This document shows positions 43,981-55,735 of a stretch of 64,000 nucleotides of DNA, piece after piece. A program made the position numbers and the translations under genes. The DNA comes from Neoscytalidium dimidiatum (lineage: Eukaryota > Ascomycota > Dothideomycetes > Botryosphaeriales > Botryosphaeriaceae): contig CM074705.1 in assembly GCA_037367355.1 (NCBI GenBank), positions 868,001-932,000 of the forward strand. The letters are read 5' to 3'. The number at the start of each line of letters is the position of its first letter. The stretch's first letter is position 1. The notes beneath the pieces are model-generated. The model did not search any database. It was not told the DNA's origin and saw only the letters and a list, made by a program, of their open reading frames with translations.

Positions 43981-46900
43981 ATGAGCAAGAAGGCCAGGTC
44001 GCAGGCCAGCAGTAGCCGTGCTGCCACTAGTGCCTTTGGTGGCGGCGGCTTCGGCTTCGGCTCTGGCTCGTCCTCTACTTTCGGTTCATCGGCCTCGCCG
44101 CTCTCCTACGTATCCGAGCCGCCCGATCTCTCGTCCATTTCCGATGCAAACACAGTTGTCGCCTTCAAGAATCTGTCAAAAAAGGATAGTACAACAAAGG
44201 CGAAGGCATTAGAGGATCTGCAGTCTACCATAACCTCGTCGGGCGCACCAGTCGAAGAAGCTGTGTTGGAGGCCTGGGTGCGTTTCTCTCGAATATGTAA
44301 ATACGCGGAGCTGGTGTTGATACAGGTGCCTTTTGTCAGGTTCAAATATATCCTCGTACTTCCATTGATACCTCTCGGAGAGTCCGCCAACTTGCGCACA
44401 CAGTCCATGGCCAGATCGCTGCCGCCTGTGGAAAGCGCATTGTAAGATACATGCCAAAGATTGTCGGTGCTTGGCTGGCTGGTCTTTACGACAATGACAA
44501 GTCTGTCTCGATAGCTGCCCAGGCCTCGTTCCGTACTGTCTTTCTCACCCCGGAAAAAATGCACAACGTTCGTAAAGCATTTCAACAGCAAATCCTCGAG
44601 TATTGCCGGGTTGTGATCGATAAGGAGACACCAAACACGTTGAGCGATGAGAGGAATACAAGCACGGATGATGCTGAGGCAAAGTACAACAGGGTAATTG
44701 CCTCAAGCATCGCAGTTATCGGAAGCCTCGTCACAGAGCTGTCGGTTGAAGAGCTTGCAAAGGAGCAGAACAGCTATGATGAAGCCATGCAAGATGGCAG
44801 GCTATGGGATTTCTCTTCCTACAGTGACCCCGCTGTTAGAAGAGCTATCCATAGGCTACTAAGGACATGCATAGCCAAGCGACGAGGTGCGTTTTCTCTT
44901 GTCGTACGGAGCTTCTCGATGTTGATTTTCGTGCACTGCAGATGCTCTATCCAGCAATCTCCCGACCTTATCTAAGTCCTACCTGGCGAGTGCTCTCAAT
45001 TCCGACCAAACCGGTTCTGCGTACGAATTTTCAGAGACATTAGTCGCCCTCACCAAAACATTCCCAACCGTATGGACGGAACACTACACATCAAAAAAGA
45101 CGCCAGTGACGAAGCGCCTACGGCAATTCTTAAAGCGAGGTTCTCAAGGCGGTCCCCCCGAATACTGGGAAAATGTTAGCAGGATCATTTGCAGCTTGCC
45201 CAAGCAAGTACTGCCCTCTGACTCAGCCGAGACTGTTGAGATCTTGAACGCGATTCGCAGTGGCATTATCAGCAGAGACGAGCCTCGCTCAAATCTTGTT
45301 GCTGCATACACTGCGTATTTCAATATTACGGCTTCACTCTCTGCATCATTTCCTGAAAAAGACCAACAAAAATTGTTGAGTGAGATGGTCTTTCCTCTCG
45401 TACTTCAATACGTCAGACCCTCCCAAGAGACTGCGACATGGACCGTGCCGACTCCTCAGGCGGCGAACCTCATTAGTCAGGCTTTGGCCATTCCTATAAT
45501 GCCTCTCGTAATAGAAGCACAGTGGGATTCCGTGACCGTTGCTCTCATTGAGGACATGAAAACCTCACTGCCAGCACAGTCCAAGGACTACGAGACTTCT
45601 CAGCGACAAGTGAATGATCAAGGACAAAGGTGGGCTTTAGTTGTATCGAAACTGCTCGAAAGGAACCTTTCACAAGTGGTGCATGATCGGCTTGCACGAT
45701 CATCTGCACAGGTCCTCGAGGAAGCGATCGACTTGCTCAGATCCCGGAATGGCAAGCCTTATGGCGCAGCTGGGGTGATAGAGGCAATTCTCAAGTCTTA
45801 TAAAGAATTTCTCTTTGAGGATGCCAACTGTAGTAATCTGTTGACATCGTTCATCACCAACGATCTTCCTTCGCTTTTCCTTTCCCCAGCCTCTCCGAAC
45901 CTGGCATCGATCTTACGGTACTACAGCGACCGTCCGGGTTTCGAAGATATCTGGACAGCAACACTCAAGTCTTGTGTAGAGGAACCCGAGCCACAAACAA
46001 AACTCTCAGCCCTCGCTCACCTTTTGTCGTCCCTGGACTCACAAACTCAGATTGTCCTGAGCAATCCCGAGCTGCAGGGTTTCATTCTAGAGAGATTCCG
46101 ACTCTCTATACATGGTGCAGCAGACTGGGACTTCCCTAACCAACTTCTCAAGAAGCAATCCGTACTTTCAAATGATACCGTCGATGCAGTATTGTCGGAA
46201 TTGACTGCATCGCTATCAATTTCTGGGAAAGCACAGAGTGCACTCCAGGGTCTTTCGAATATCGTTCAACAGAGCCCCGATCTTGTAAGGAAGTACATCT
46301 CGACACCCGGAGGCTCCGCGCTGCTCCAGAAGCTTGTTTCCATCACCGAAAATCCAAATGATGAGATAGCCGAGCAAGCGTCGAGGTTAGAGGGTTGTAT
46401 CAAATCTACTCTCTCCAATAGTGGAAGCAAAGCTGCTCTTAAAAGCTCTATCTTTGATGTTATTTCCAGGGGACTCATTGAAGCGTCTGCGGATTCTGTC
46501 TCACCGAGAACGCTTGTCGAACTCGCCAAGGATCTCTTCAATGATTCCGAGCTAGAGAGTCATGAGGTCTTGGAGAATCTTCTACCTACTTTTGATGCTT
46601 GGGAGGCTGCCTTAGGCCAATTTCTCAGTATTCCACCTCATCCGACTTTCGCCATCATGAATCCACTTGGCGGTAGTGTTTACTTGGTGAATCAAACTTG
46701 GCAACCTGCGAAAGTGCCGAGCGATTCTGAAGGGGTTTCATCTGCACTGAGGATGGCTGCGTACACAGCACGTATTCTCACGAAAATTCCAATTCTGGAG
46801 AACCTTTCCCACGAAAGAAAGGCTCAGCTTTTCAAACATCTACTCTTAACCGTTCAGCTCGCCAATGACAATGTGAGCCGCGCAACATCAAACGATATTT

Positions 46901-49157
46901 TCAATGTCTACAATCCTCACGCGGAGAATGATGTTGCCGAAGTTATCGCGGACATCCAAGCTTTGATTGCTGATTGGATTTCTAAGTCCGGAAATTGGTG
47001 GATTGCAGACCGTACTTCGGAATATCTTTTTGTGCAGGAAACATTAGATCTACTCTGGGAATCTTCGAAGGGCCTTAAACCCGAAGCATTCTACAATGCA
47101 CGGGCTTATGCGTTCACTATGTCTGAGCTCGTCGAAACACATGGATGGCCAAGTAGGGAGACGGCAAGCATGGAAGAGAACTTGAAGGAAATCCGGAAGA
47201 GCAGTGGTAAGAACCTCGTGAGAAAATACAGCATATAGTATACTAAACCCTAACAGATACTTTACTCGTTGCCGCCTTTTTGTACGGCCACAGCATCCCT
47301 CTTGCGTCTCATGGCTCAACTTCTCGGTTCTGTAACGAACTCATTGCACAGCTTACTAGCCACGACATCGCAGATGTGGAAGGAGGTATGTATATACATG
47401 CTCCAACATACCCCAAAATTTCCTCAGACATATTTTGCTGATTTAATGTACAGGACTAGGACAACTCGTCTTACTGAACGTCATTGTCACTAATCAAGAC
47501 GGTATCACTGACACCATTGCCAAGCAACGACTGATTTTCTTCATCAAGCATATGATTGAATGGCTTGAGCTGCCGGATGACAAAGCTATCCCGCTCACTG
47601 TCAAAGCCGAAGTTTTTCGCGCCTTCTCACTTCTCCTCCCGCTCATGAAAGACATATATGGCGAACATTGGGAAAATATCTTGAATTCGCTGACCTCTTT
47701 TTGGTCATCAGTGGGCAATCTCAAAAACCAGGAGTTCGGTTATGAAAGTGCTATCCCTTGCATACATGCATCGCTGAAGCTCTATGCAACTCTTAAAGCC
47801 CTTCAAGACGACGAGGATCCGAACGAGGATCTGGTTGAAATTTGGAAATCTTCGGAAGCTGAAGTGTCGAAAGGACTCATTGAATTGCTCAAACAGTCGG
47901 AAGGCTTGGATGACTACAACCATCAGCCTCTCAAGATTGTCAATGAGCTCTTATCACGGCATATCGGTTCCATCTCTGTCACCCAATTAGAAAATACCGA
48001 AGAGCTCTTCCCTCTACTGGTCACTGAATCAAGTTCAGTGCAACAGGCAGCGTTCGATATTTTGCACAAGCAAATACCGGCAGCTCAAGAAGAGATTTCT
48101 ATCAATGCAGCGCTTGACAAAACAGCGGCTCAACTGCCGGATGAACTTCTTTCCCTTGTCCTTGAACCGCCTTCCAAGGATGTCATAACAGGTTGGGATT
48201 TCAATCGAGCAATACCACTTAACCTCCGCTGTTACCTTTTCAGCTGGATGCTCATTTTCGACCACTTCACCAACTCGGTAAGATCATTAACGCGATTTTT
48301 TTTTATTGCACAGTATATCTAATATGGGTATGTAGTCCTACAAAGTCAAGACAGATTACATCGAGCATCTACAGAAGGAAGGGCACGTGCCCCAGCTTCT
48401 TGACTTCCTAGCCGAATTTCTGGGCCACTCCAAGGGCAAGCCAGTAGACATCCTCAAGGTTGATGTCTCACGATATGATCCGCATGCTACAGATACGCCA
48501 CTGGCAGATGCCCGCTACCTTGCCGCACATCTCTACTTCCTAACTCTCCAACATCTCCCCTCGCTGGCCAAGTCCTGGTGGATCGACTGCAAGTCACGCC
48601 AGACCGTGCTCGCCGTGGAGAGCTGGACAGAACGTTTTATTTCGCCGCACATCATCTCTACGGCTCTTAGTGCCGTCAGTGATTGGGCCAACAGCGCCGA
48701 CAACGCCGCATCGGATGAAGCGCTCACGGTCAAGGTCAACCAGCGCGGGAAAGAGATCACAGCTGGCTACGAGGTCGACGAGCAGTTCATGACCATCGTC
48801 ATCCGCCTACCGCCGACATACCCGCTTGCGCCTGTCGTCGTTGAGGGTGTCAACCGCGTCGCCGTATCCGAGCAGAAGTGGCAGATGTGGCTCCGGAACT
48901 GCCAGGGCGTGGTTACCTTTTCGAACGGGAACCTCGTTGATGGCCTCATCTCGTGGCGCAGGAACGTTGTCGGCGCGCTGAAGGGCCAGACGGAGTGTGC
49001 CATCTGCTACAGCATCATTAGTGCTGATAAACAGTTGCCGAGCAAGAGATGTGGGACGTGTAAGAATCTGTTCCATACTAGTTGTTTGTACAAGTGGTTC
49101 AAGAGCAGTAACGGCAGTAGTTGTCCATTGTGCAGGAATCCATTCAACTATGGATGA
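43981..49157 (+). CDS. LTN1: E3 ubiquitin ligase listerin (Ltn1/Rkr1), 1627 aa
   Basis: Six exons: 43981-44277, 44340-44886, 44942-47206, 47257-47385, 47454-48277 and 48336-49157, with introns of 62, 55, 50, 68 and 58 nt. Each join was checked for frame and for continuity of the alpha-helical repeat protein (for example EAWVQIYPRTSIDTSRRV across intron 1). Family layout: a conserved N-terminal domain after a Ser/Gly-rich leader, a very long HEAT/ARM-like helical middle, a RWD-like region (VDEQFMTIVIRLPPTYPLA) and a C-terminal RING: CAIC, then KRCGTC, LFHTSCLYKWF and SSCPLCRNPF. Listerin ubiquitinates nascent chains stuck on 60S subunits in ribosome-associated quality control, in the cytosol. 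Yeast Rkr1 is 1562 aa and human listerin 1766 aa, so the gene appears full length. Confidence 0.95.
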
Positions 49158-50408
49158 ATGAAGTTATGGAAGACGGGTAGTTGGGTGATGTTTCAGGAAA
49201 GCTAGCTTTGTTTCGTTGGTTGTGGTTGGATATAATTGAGTTGTGGTCTTATAGTTGGGCTGCGATTGCCCTCAAAACGACAAGGAAAGCTGATCTCAGT
49301 AGGTATGTGTACTTTCATCATGTGAAGAGCTTCAAAAGATTGTGGGAGGAAGTCTGAAAGTCATATACGCGTCTGTCAATACAGTGAAGGATGCATATTT
49401 GTCTGCTGCGTGTCTCACAGACGTGCTTTCAACGCGACACATGAGAAGTGCGATTGATACATTATCAGGCAATCTCAGTTAAGCATACCGCATCGGCATC
49501 CTATATTCCTTATTCCACACGGTCACTACATATATAACAAGATGAAGGGGTATGGAACATGTGAGAGTACAGACCTAGACCCCTTTCTTGGTTGCACCCG
49601 GCGCCTGCAGTATAATTTTGTTCGAAAGGCCCTCACTAAACAACAATTTCACTTCTTTTCTGTCTTAGTCTACCACAGGCCATCCACAGCTATGCGATAG
49701 TTGCGAACTATCCTTGCTCTAGTCTCGGGGGAAAGAATGAAAGAGAGAGAGAGAGAGAGCATCCAAAAAAAAAGGCCAGCGATACAACCGAAATAGCTCC
49801 AACAATATCTGTTCACGTAAGTAATTGCGCTAAGAATCTGGAAATATGCTTATGTTACGCGCTATGTGGACCTAATAGGGAAAATATCACCATTCACGAC
49901 TGGAGAAGTGAATGCACGGCTCTAACCAATTCAACATATGAGCAATTTGAGAGGCGTGGTTAGCGACCTCCTTTCGATTCGTTCGTCGTAGCACTCATGT
50001 TATTCTCCAGATATCATCAGCGAGGTAACGAGGAAAGGAACATGACCGGGACCTGAATCGGGTGCAAGAGATACATGAGCATGAGAAAGGGGGAGCTATT
50101 GGAATCAAAGAAAGCATAGACGATGTCATCCCAGAGCAGATGCACATGGCTGCAGATGTTGCTGATAACAGTAAGATCATATCGAAAAATATAGCAATGG
50201 AAAGGAGCAAGCTGCCTGTAACACTGGCTCGCTAAGAGAAAGCAATGAGCTGGACGTCCCTACTAGCTTATAGCTAAACGGCCCTAAATTCATTCCACTT
50301 CACTAGTCAAGAAGTAAGTTACTGCTCTTGTACAAATTGGGATTGTAACCATCATTATCTAAAGAAATCGCTTACGACGATAAAGACTCGGTCAAGCCTA
50401 GTGAATAT
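49158..50408. other. Intergenic between convergent LTN1 and PPM1 genes
   Basis: 1.25 kb, AT-leaning. Includes a (GA)n microsatellite at 49742-49759. No gene is seen; a 71-codon minus-strand frame at 49995-50210 shows no motif. Confidence 0.55.
49742..49759 (+). repeat. (AG)n microsatellite
   Basis: About nine AG units in non-coding DNA, followed shortly by a short A-run. Confidence 0.9.
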
Positions 50409-51614
50409 TCAGCCCATGTTTTCATCCTCCTGTTTTGGTTCCTGAATGGGAATGTCTCTCCAGGCCGAGCTGAACAACGCTCCCTCGCCGTCTCTCCACC
50501 CCCAAGCTACACAGTAGTGCTCAATTAGGACGTACCATTCCTCCATACCGTCAATGGGCGAGTCGGTGACCCTCTCATCCAATTGTTTCTTCTCCTCTGC
50601 GTCGATCCACCTCTCCCAGATGAATCTTACGTCAGCTGCACCCTGACCACCGGTGAAGCTGAATCGTTTCAGGCGCTCACGCTGTCGCATGAGGGTGGAA
50701 TATTTCTTTAGGGTTTGTAGCACAATACCGCGTCGTCCGAGATTCGATATCATAACCTTTCCGAAGGAGTCGTTGGGTTTGAAAGGCTCATATAGTATAA
50801 AGGAGAGAGCTGTAGGGGCCGGAATGAGCCTTGTCGTTAGTGTCTCGATAACGCCGTCGGCTTCGTCTGGGGAGAGGTAGATAAGGCAGCATTCTGAGAG
50901 GATGAGGGTAGGAGTAGTTGAAGAGAGATTCGGCAAGGGCGAAAGTGATTGTGCCGATTCCGGGGAAGCGAGGCTTCGAAGGTCAAGAGGGTGGATGTTA
51001 TAGACAGGTGAGTACAGGGAGGTCAAGTCATCGGCGATGGAGAGGCCTGCAGAATTTGCGAGATGAGAAGTGATGACAGACAGTAGTACCGGGGTGCGTT
51101 TAATTGCCGCAATTTTCTGCCGTGTGTTTGCGGGAAAGTCGATCTCGTGATAGGTCAGAGGAACAGAGGTGCGGGCTGATAGGATGCGAAAAAAGCGTGT
51201 GTCACTGCCGGCACCCAGGGAGACAATCTGCTTGGGCTGGTCTGGCTCAGTGGCCAGGAATTTCTCGATCAACTTGTCAATTGCCGTGGTGCGGACATAA
51301 GTGCCTGCCGTTGCGTCAGTTTACTGAGTTGCTCCACAGAGGTAGAATGCTTCGGTACCTTTGTTGATCATAGGATCTCGCCTGTCAATGGGACCTGTAG
51401 CGAAGGCTTTGATGAACGGGTCGATCAGATAGGCTGTCTCCACAGCACTTAGACGGGAGCCCAGAGCATCGTTGTCGGTTTGCTGGACAATTCTATCTTG
51501 AGCAGTATCGCCGCGGGCGCTGGACCCATGCCGACCACCCCTGCCACGGCCGCGATGTCCGCCGCGACCTGACCGCAGCGATTCGAGCAGGTTTGGGATT
51601 TGTGGCGCAGACAT
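50409..51614 (-). CDS. PPM1: Leucine carboxyl methyltransferase 1 (Ppm1), 383 aa
   Basis: Two exons on the minus strand, 51614-51359 and 51304-50409, with a 54-nt intron (51305-51358) holding an AACTGAC branch site. The splice restores [15 protein letters not shown]. Family motifs: [14 protein letters not shown] near the N-terminus, [24 protein letters not shown], the S-adenosylmethionine site [11 protein letters not shown], and [17 protein letters not shown]. The enzyme methylates the C-terminal Leu of the PP2A catalytic subunit, controlling which regulatory B subunit joins. The N-terminal leader contains an RG/RGG-rich run ([16 protein letters not shown]) not needed for catalysis; such tracts can bind RNA or be Arg-methylated. 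The gene faces RPB5 across only 194 bp. Confidence 0.95.
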
Positions 51615-51808
51615 TATCCTGTTGTTGACGTCGCAGATGGAGAAAGGCGCGGGGAGGGCATAGCGACGGCAGATCTAAAGGCGGTGAGCGGCCGCGGCGG
51701 CGGCTGCTGCATTCGATTTCTCTTTCAAACCTTCCCGCGCTCATCACCTCCGCTGCGACATCTTTCCACACTCCCAACCTCCAACCCACACCGCGCCTGT
51801 CAAAAGCC
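51615..51808. promoter_or_regulatory. Very short bidirectional promoter of PPM1 and RPB5
   Basis: 194 bp separate the two start codons, so the core promoters and 5' UTRs must overlap or be very short. The RPB5 side is C/T-rich just before its ATG. Confidence 0.6.
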
Positions 51809-52616
51809 ATGGAAGACGGGAGGAACACTGAGGCCGAGCGCGAGGCTTCTCGCCTGTGGCGCGCCTGGCGCACCGCTCACGAGATGGTGGCCGACAGGGT
51901 ACCATCCAAGGCTCCCGAATTCAGAAAGTTGCCTTCTTGGCTGACCCGTTTCCTTTTAGGGCTACATCATGCCTGAATCCGAATACAAGCTCACGCTGGA
52001 TGAGTTTCGCTCCCGCTTTGGCGATTCAACTGGCTATGTCGAGTACGTGTGCTGCAGAGCATCCATCTTCTTCACTGCGAAGCGTGCCTTTTCTAACTTG
52101 ACAGACAGCCGCAAGCAGCTCGCCTTTTCCGCCAGCCCCAGCGATGAGATGAAGCAGAAGCACTTCAATCCGCGCAAACCCAACGAGACCGTCGGCAACA
52201 TCTGGATCGAATTTAATGGTGACCAGAACATCGGCGTCAAGCAGCTGCGCAACTTTGGTCACACCCTCAATGAGAACCACTTCAGCTCCGGCATCTTCAT
52301 CACCGCCGTCCCCGTCACCGGCGCCGCTCAGAAGATCATCCCTTCTCTGCACCCGCTCATCATGGAGATCTTCATGGAACAGGATCTCCTCGTCAACATC
52401 ACCCAGCATGAACTTGTCCCCAAGCACGTTCTGCTCAGCGCTGAAGAGAAAGCTGCCCTACTGCAACGCTACCGCTTGAAGGAGAGCCAGCTTCCGCGTA
52501 TCCAGCAGGGCGACCCCGTCGCGAGATACCTTGGTTTGAAGCGTGGCCAGGTCGTTAAGATTATTAGGAAGTCGGAGACGGCGGGCAGATATGCAAGTTA
52601 CAGATGGGTCATTTGA
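51809..52616 (+). CDS. RPB5: RNA polymerases I, II and III shared subunit Rpb5 (RPABC1), 226 aa
   Basis: Three exons, 51809-51898, 51960-52042 and 52109-52616, with introns of 61 and 66 nt. Intron 2 has a CTAAC branch site and two AGs four bases apart; only the second (ending 52108) keeps frame and gives GYVDRKQLAFSASPS, matching yeast GRPQRKMMSF. N-terminal jaw-type domain: SRLWRAWRTAHEMVADRGYI. The C-terminal assembly domain is highly conserved: HELVPKHVLLS, LLQRYRLKESQLPRIQQ, DPVARYLGLKRGQVVKIIRK and SETAGRYASYR. Rpb5 sits in the lower jaw of all three nuclear polymerases. Yeast Rpb5 is 215 aa. Intron 2 is a multiple of three without a stop, so unspliced RNA would still be translated. Confidence 0.96.
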
Positions 52617-54345
52617 AAGAGCAAGTGCCGCAGCGATCTGTTCGTACGCGCGACTGGCGTTTGGGGAGGGTTGATTCTTAAGATTTCCTTTATCTGAATG
52701 AGCATCACATCGTAATGGGTAAGGTTGGTGCACCGGAGTTAATACGGGAAAGACTGGGAAAGATGATTGACATCGCCCAGAATTATTGCCTTGAGATTTT
52801 GGCATAAACGATTGTCGGTCAAAGACTGCTAACGGTCTCGGAACTTCAGGAAGTATTACTGGAAAAAGAGCGATTGATACCAGAAATTCATCCCTTTTTG
52901 GGTCGCGTCATGGGCTTAGTGTCGACATAGGGATCCACTTAACCTCACCATATCATGGCGTTGAGTCCGGAATCATTGCATGCCCCCTGCATCAAGCCTG
53001 TCGGTCTGCATTGAACACGTGCGTCAAAGTCATAGTCATACAAGTTCGACGAAGCCTTTCTTCATCTCTTCTTTTTCGAGGTCGGAAGGATCACAAAGAA
53101 TGTATATTCGTCACAAATAAGCACAAGACGTTGCCCCCACGCTCGTACGCTCCAACCCTTTGCATCGACTCATGCGGGCCCCTGAGTACTCTACTGTGTG
53201 GTACTTGAAATAATGCCGAAGTGTCTGGCATACATCAAGTTCCTCGTAGACATGAACAGAAGGAATTTCGCAGGCATGTTGCCCGAAGAGCGGATGCATC
53301 GCCCGATAAAACTTGGGCCGTGGAAAGCCACTGAAGACGACGAAGTGCTCGTGTTGAAGAATCGGAAAGCTGGATGAATCAAACTAGTGCCGAGAGGATG
53401 CAGAAGTTGATCATCGATCCTGGACATCCCCTGATCGTGTTTTCCTCCTGCAGTTCAGGCACTGGGCCAAGTTCAGGTGTTTAATATACAGGGTAGGCGA
53501 CTGAGAGGACTAGCTTGATAGGCCGAACATTAGGATGCATGCATAGTGTAAAGCTTGCTACTATAAATATGAACAAGCCCTCAAAGTGATCGGAGGCAAC
53601 TGTCTATAGAGGAAACGCATTGATACTTCTAGAGCGGGGACACGCTGGTTCATTATAATTAATACGAATTCGAAGTAAGTTGGAAGACTGCAGTTTAGGG
53701 ATATGTCTCTTCGTCATTACAACAAAGTATTCTAGTATTTGTTAAAAAATAAAAAAAAAAAAGTCAATTGGTTAATAACGCGGACAAGACAGAACATTGA
53801 AAGAAGACTGCGCTAACCTTAAAAGGAAATGGCTACTGTACGACGATGTTCTAACGTTGGGAGACTCTCATCGTGCCATAGGAACATGCAACTTACCCTT
53901 CAGCTTTACGTGCTGGACTCATCCCTTTCTACGATACGGATGCAACCTATATCTGCAACATGAGGAGGAAAGTTTCCTGTTTGATATGGTCCTTGAACTC
54001 TTATAAAATGTCCCAACATCGCGCTGCAGCAAATCTTGCCGAAACAGACTAGGACGCCTGCACGACCAGCGGAATGCAAATCAATTTAGGCCTGCAGACC
54101 CCAGGCGGTACCTGCGTCCTTTTGGCACAGGATGTTGGGGCATCCTTCCGACATCGGGAATACATTTTCCGAGAAGCATGCCGCTGCGGCGGGCGGATGG
54201 GGTAAACGTGACGCCATCCCGCGGCGGGCGGTGGAATAATGTTTCTAAGCCACTTCCAAGACAATCTATCAAGAGTGTAACCAACCACCACTCGAAGCTC
54301 GAACTTACGCGCATTGCTCCGACTACGATCCAATCCCTTGCAGCA
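52617..54345. other. 1.7-kb intergenic region with a possible relic
   Basis: AT-richer than the flanking genes, with an A-rich stretch at 53744-53762. No intact gene. A short plus-strand frame at 53213-53377 is treated separately. Confidence 0.5.
53213..53377 (+). other. Small open frame, possible Myb/SANT-like relic, 54 codons
   Basis: The frame starts at an ATG and ends with TGA. Its last third reads GPWKATEDDEVLVLKNRKAG, which resembles the first helix of fungal Myb/SANT domains (pattern W-x-x-x-E-D-x-x-L-x-x-L/K). One base out of frame, the sequence continues as MNQTSAERM, similar in spacing to the second helix (W-x-x-I-A-x-x-L). This could be the remains of a gene broken by a single-base change, a real small exon, or chance. 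I see no matching flanking exons. Confidence 0.25.
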
Positions 54346-55302
54346 ATGGCATCCTACCTTAGCCGCGCCGCTCCTCGCGCCTTCAACGCTTCTCTGCGCG
54401 CCTCCGCCGCCCGCCCCGCGCTTCGCACCGCCAGCGTCCAGCGCCCCGCTGCACCTCTCTTTCGCCGCTTCTTGCAGGTGCCCGCCGAGCAGCCCCGCCT
54501 GCGCCTCGGCTCGACCGGTACGATGCTATACAGACAAACATGATTGATTGGCCTAGGGAATGCTAACGGGAAGGATTGTCTTGTAGCGCCCAACTTCACA
54601 GCCAAGACGACCCAGGGCGAGATCGACTTCCACAAATGGATCGGCGACAGCTGGGCCATTCTATTCTCGCACCCGGCCGACTTCACGCCCGTGTGCACGA
54701 CTGAGCTGGGCGCGTTCGCGAAGCTGAAGCCTGAATTCGAAAAGCGCGGCGTCAAGATGATCGGCCTGGTATGCTTTGAAACGTTATATCAACACCATTC
54801 GGGACCCGCCGACTATCCTTGGATCGTCAGTTGCTGATTGGGTGAAATCTCGAAACAGAGCGCCGACGACCTGAGCTCCCATGACCAATGGGTCAAGGAC
54901 ATCAATGAGGTCAGCAACACCAGCCTCGCATTCCCCATCATCGCCGATGCAGACCGCAAGGTCGCCTTCCTCTACGACATGGTCACTGAGGACGACATGC
55001 GTGACATTGCCACCAAGGGCCTGCCCTTCACCATCCGCTCTGTCTTCATCATCGACCCGGCTAAGAAGATCCGCCTGATGATGATCTACCCGGCATCGAC
55101 CGGCCGCAACAGCTCCGAGGTCCTACGCACTATCGACGCCCTGCAACTGGCTGACAAGAAGGGCATTGCCACCCCCATCGACTGGACCGCCGGCGAGGAT
55201 GTCATCGTTCCTCCCAGCGTCAGCACCGAAGACGCTAAGAAGAAATTCGGCGAGGTCAGGGAGCTTAAGCCTTACCTGCGTTACACGAATGTCGGCAAAT
55301 AA
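54346..55302 (+). CDS. PRX1: Mitochondrial 1-Cys peroxiredoxin, 265 aa
   Basis: Three exons, 54346-54517, 54587-54768 and 54859-55302, with introns of 69 nt (branch GCTAAC) and 90 nt. The first about 45 residues are rich in Arg, Ala and Ser and lack acidic residues ([20 protein letters not shown] at the start), a typical mitochondrial presequence. The thioredoxin-fold core has the peroxidatic motif [14 protein letters not shown] with Cys94; this is the only Cys in the deduced protein, so it is a Prx6-type 1-Cys enzyme needing an external thiol. Other family marks are [22 protein letters not shown] and YPASTGRN. It reduces H2O2 and organic peroxides. Yeast Prx1 is 261 aa, so it is complete. 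Convergent with the LSM12-like gene. Confidence 0.96.
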
Positions 55303-55735
55303 ATGCATGGTGTCGATGTACGGGGAGCAAGTGGACGATGAGAAGATAAAATCCTTAGAACTGTACAACAAGTAGAATTGGATGGAAGCGATTTGAAGGC
55401 ATTTCAGATCAGACCCCTCACTCGCGAATGCCAATGTCCAAAGCAAATTGGTTCGAGCTTGTTTTGATTCCAGGTCTGTAGGGCCATCATCGGCCCATTC
55501 CCTTTACCTGCTACGAACGGGGTCTGCTTACACAGGGCTTATCCTGATCCTTGTGATCTGTCCCCATCCAACTCGTAAAATCTTATCCACCAATTCTCGG
55601 CCCATTCGCAGATCTCTTCTGCCTTGTCATTCGGTGTTTTTGCGTTTTTCCAAATTGTTGTGCCCGTGACTGCTTATGTCAGTCCCGCGACCCCTTCTGT
55701 TGCCCATGTGATAAAGCGCTAGATCCCCATTCTAA
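55303..55735. other. Intergenic between convergent PRX1 and LSM12-like genes
   Basis: 433 bp that should hold both 3' UTRs. No coding signal. Confidence 0.55.

Noticed and set aside
44321..44330. Earlier acceptor (TACAG) in LTN1 intron 1
   Set aside because: Using it leaves a frame ending at 44445; the acceptor at 44338-44339 restores VQIYPRTSIDTSRRV.
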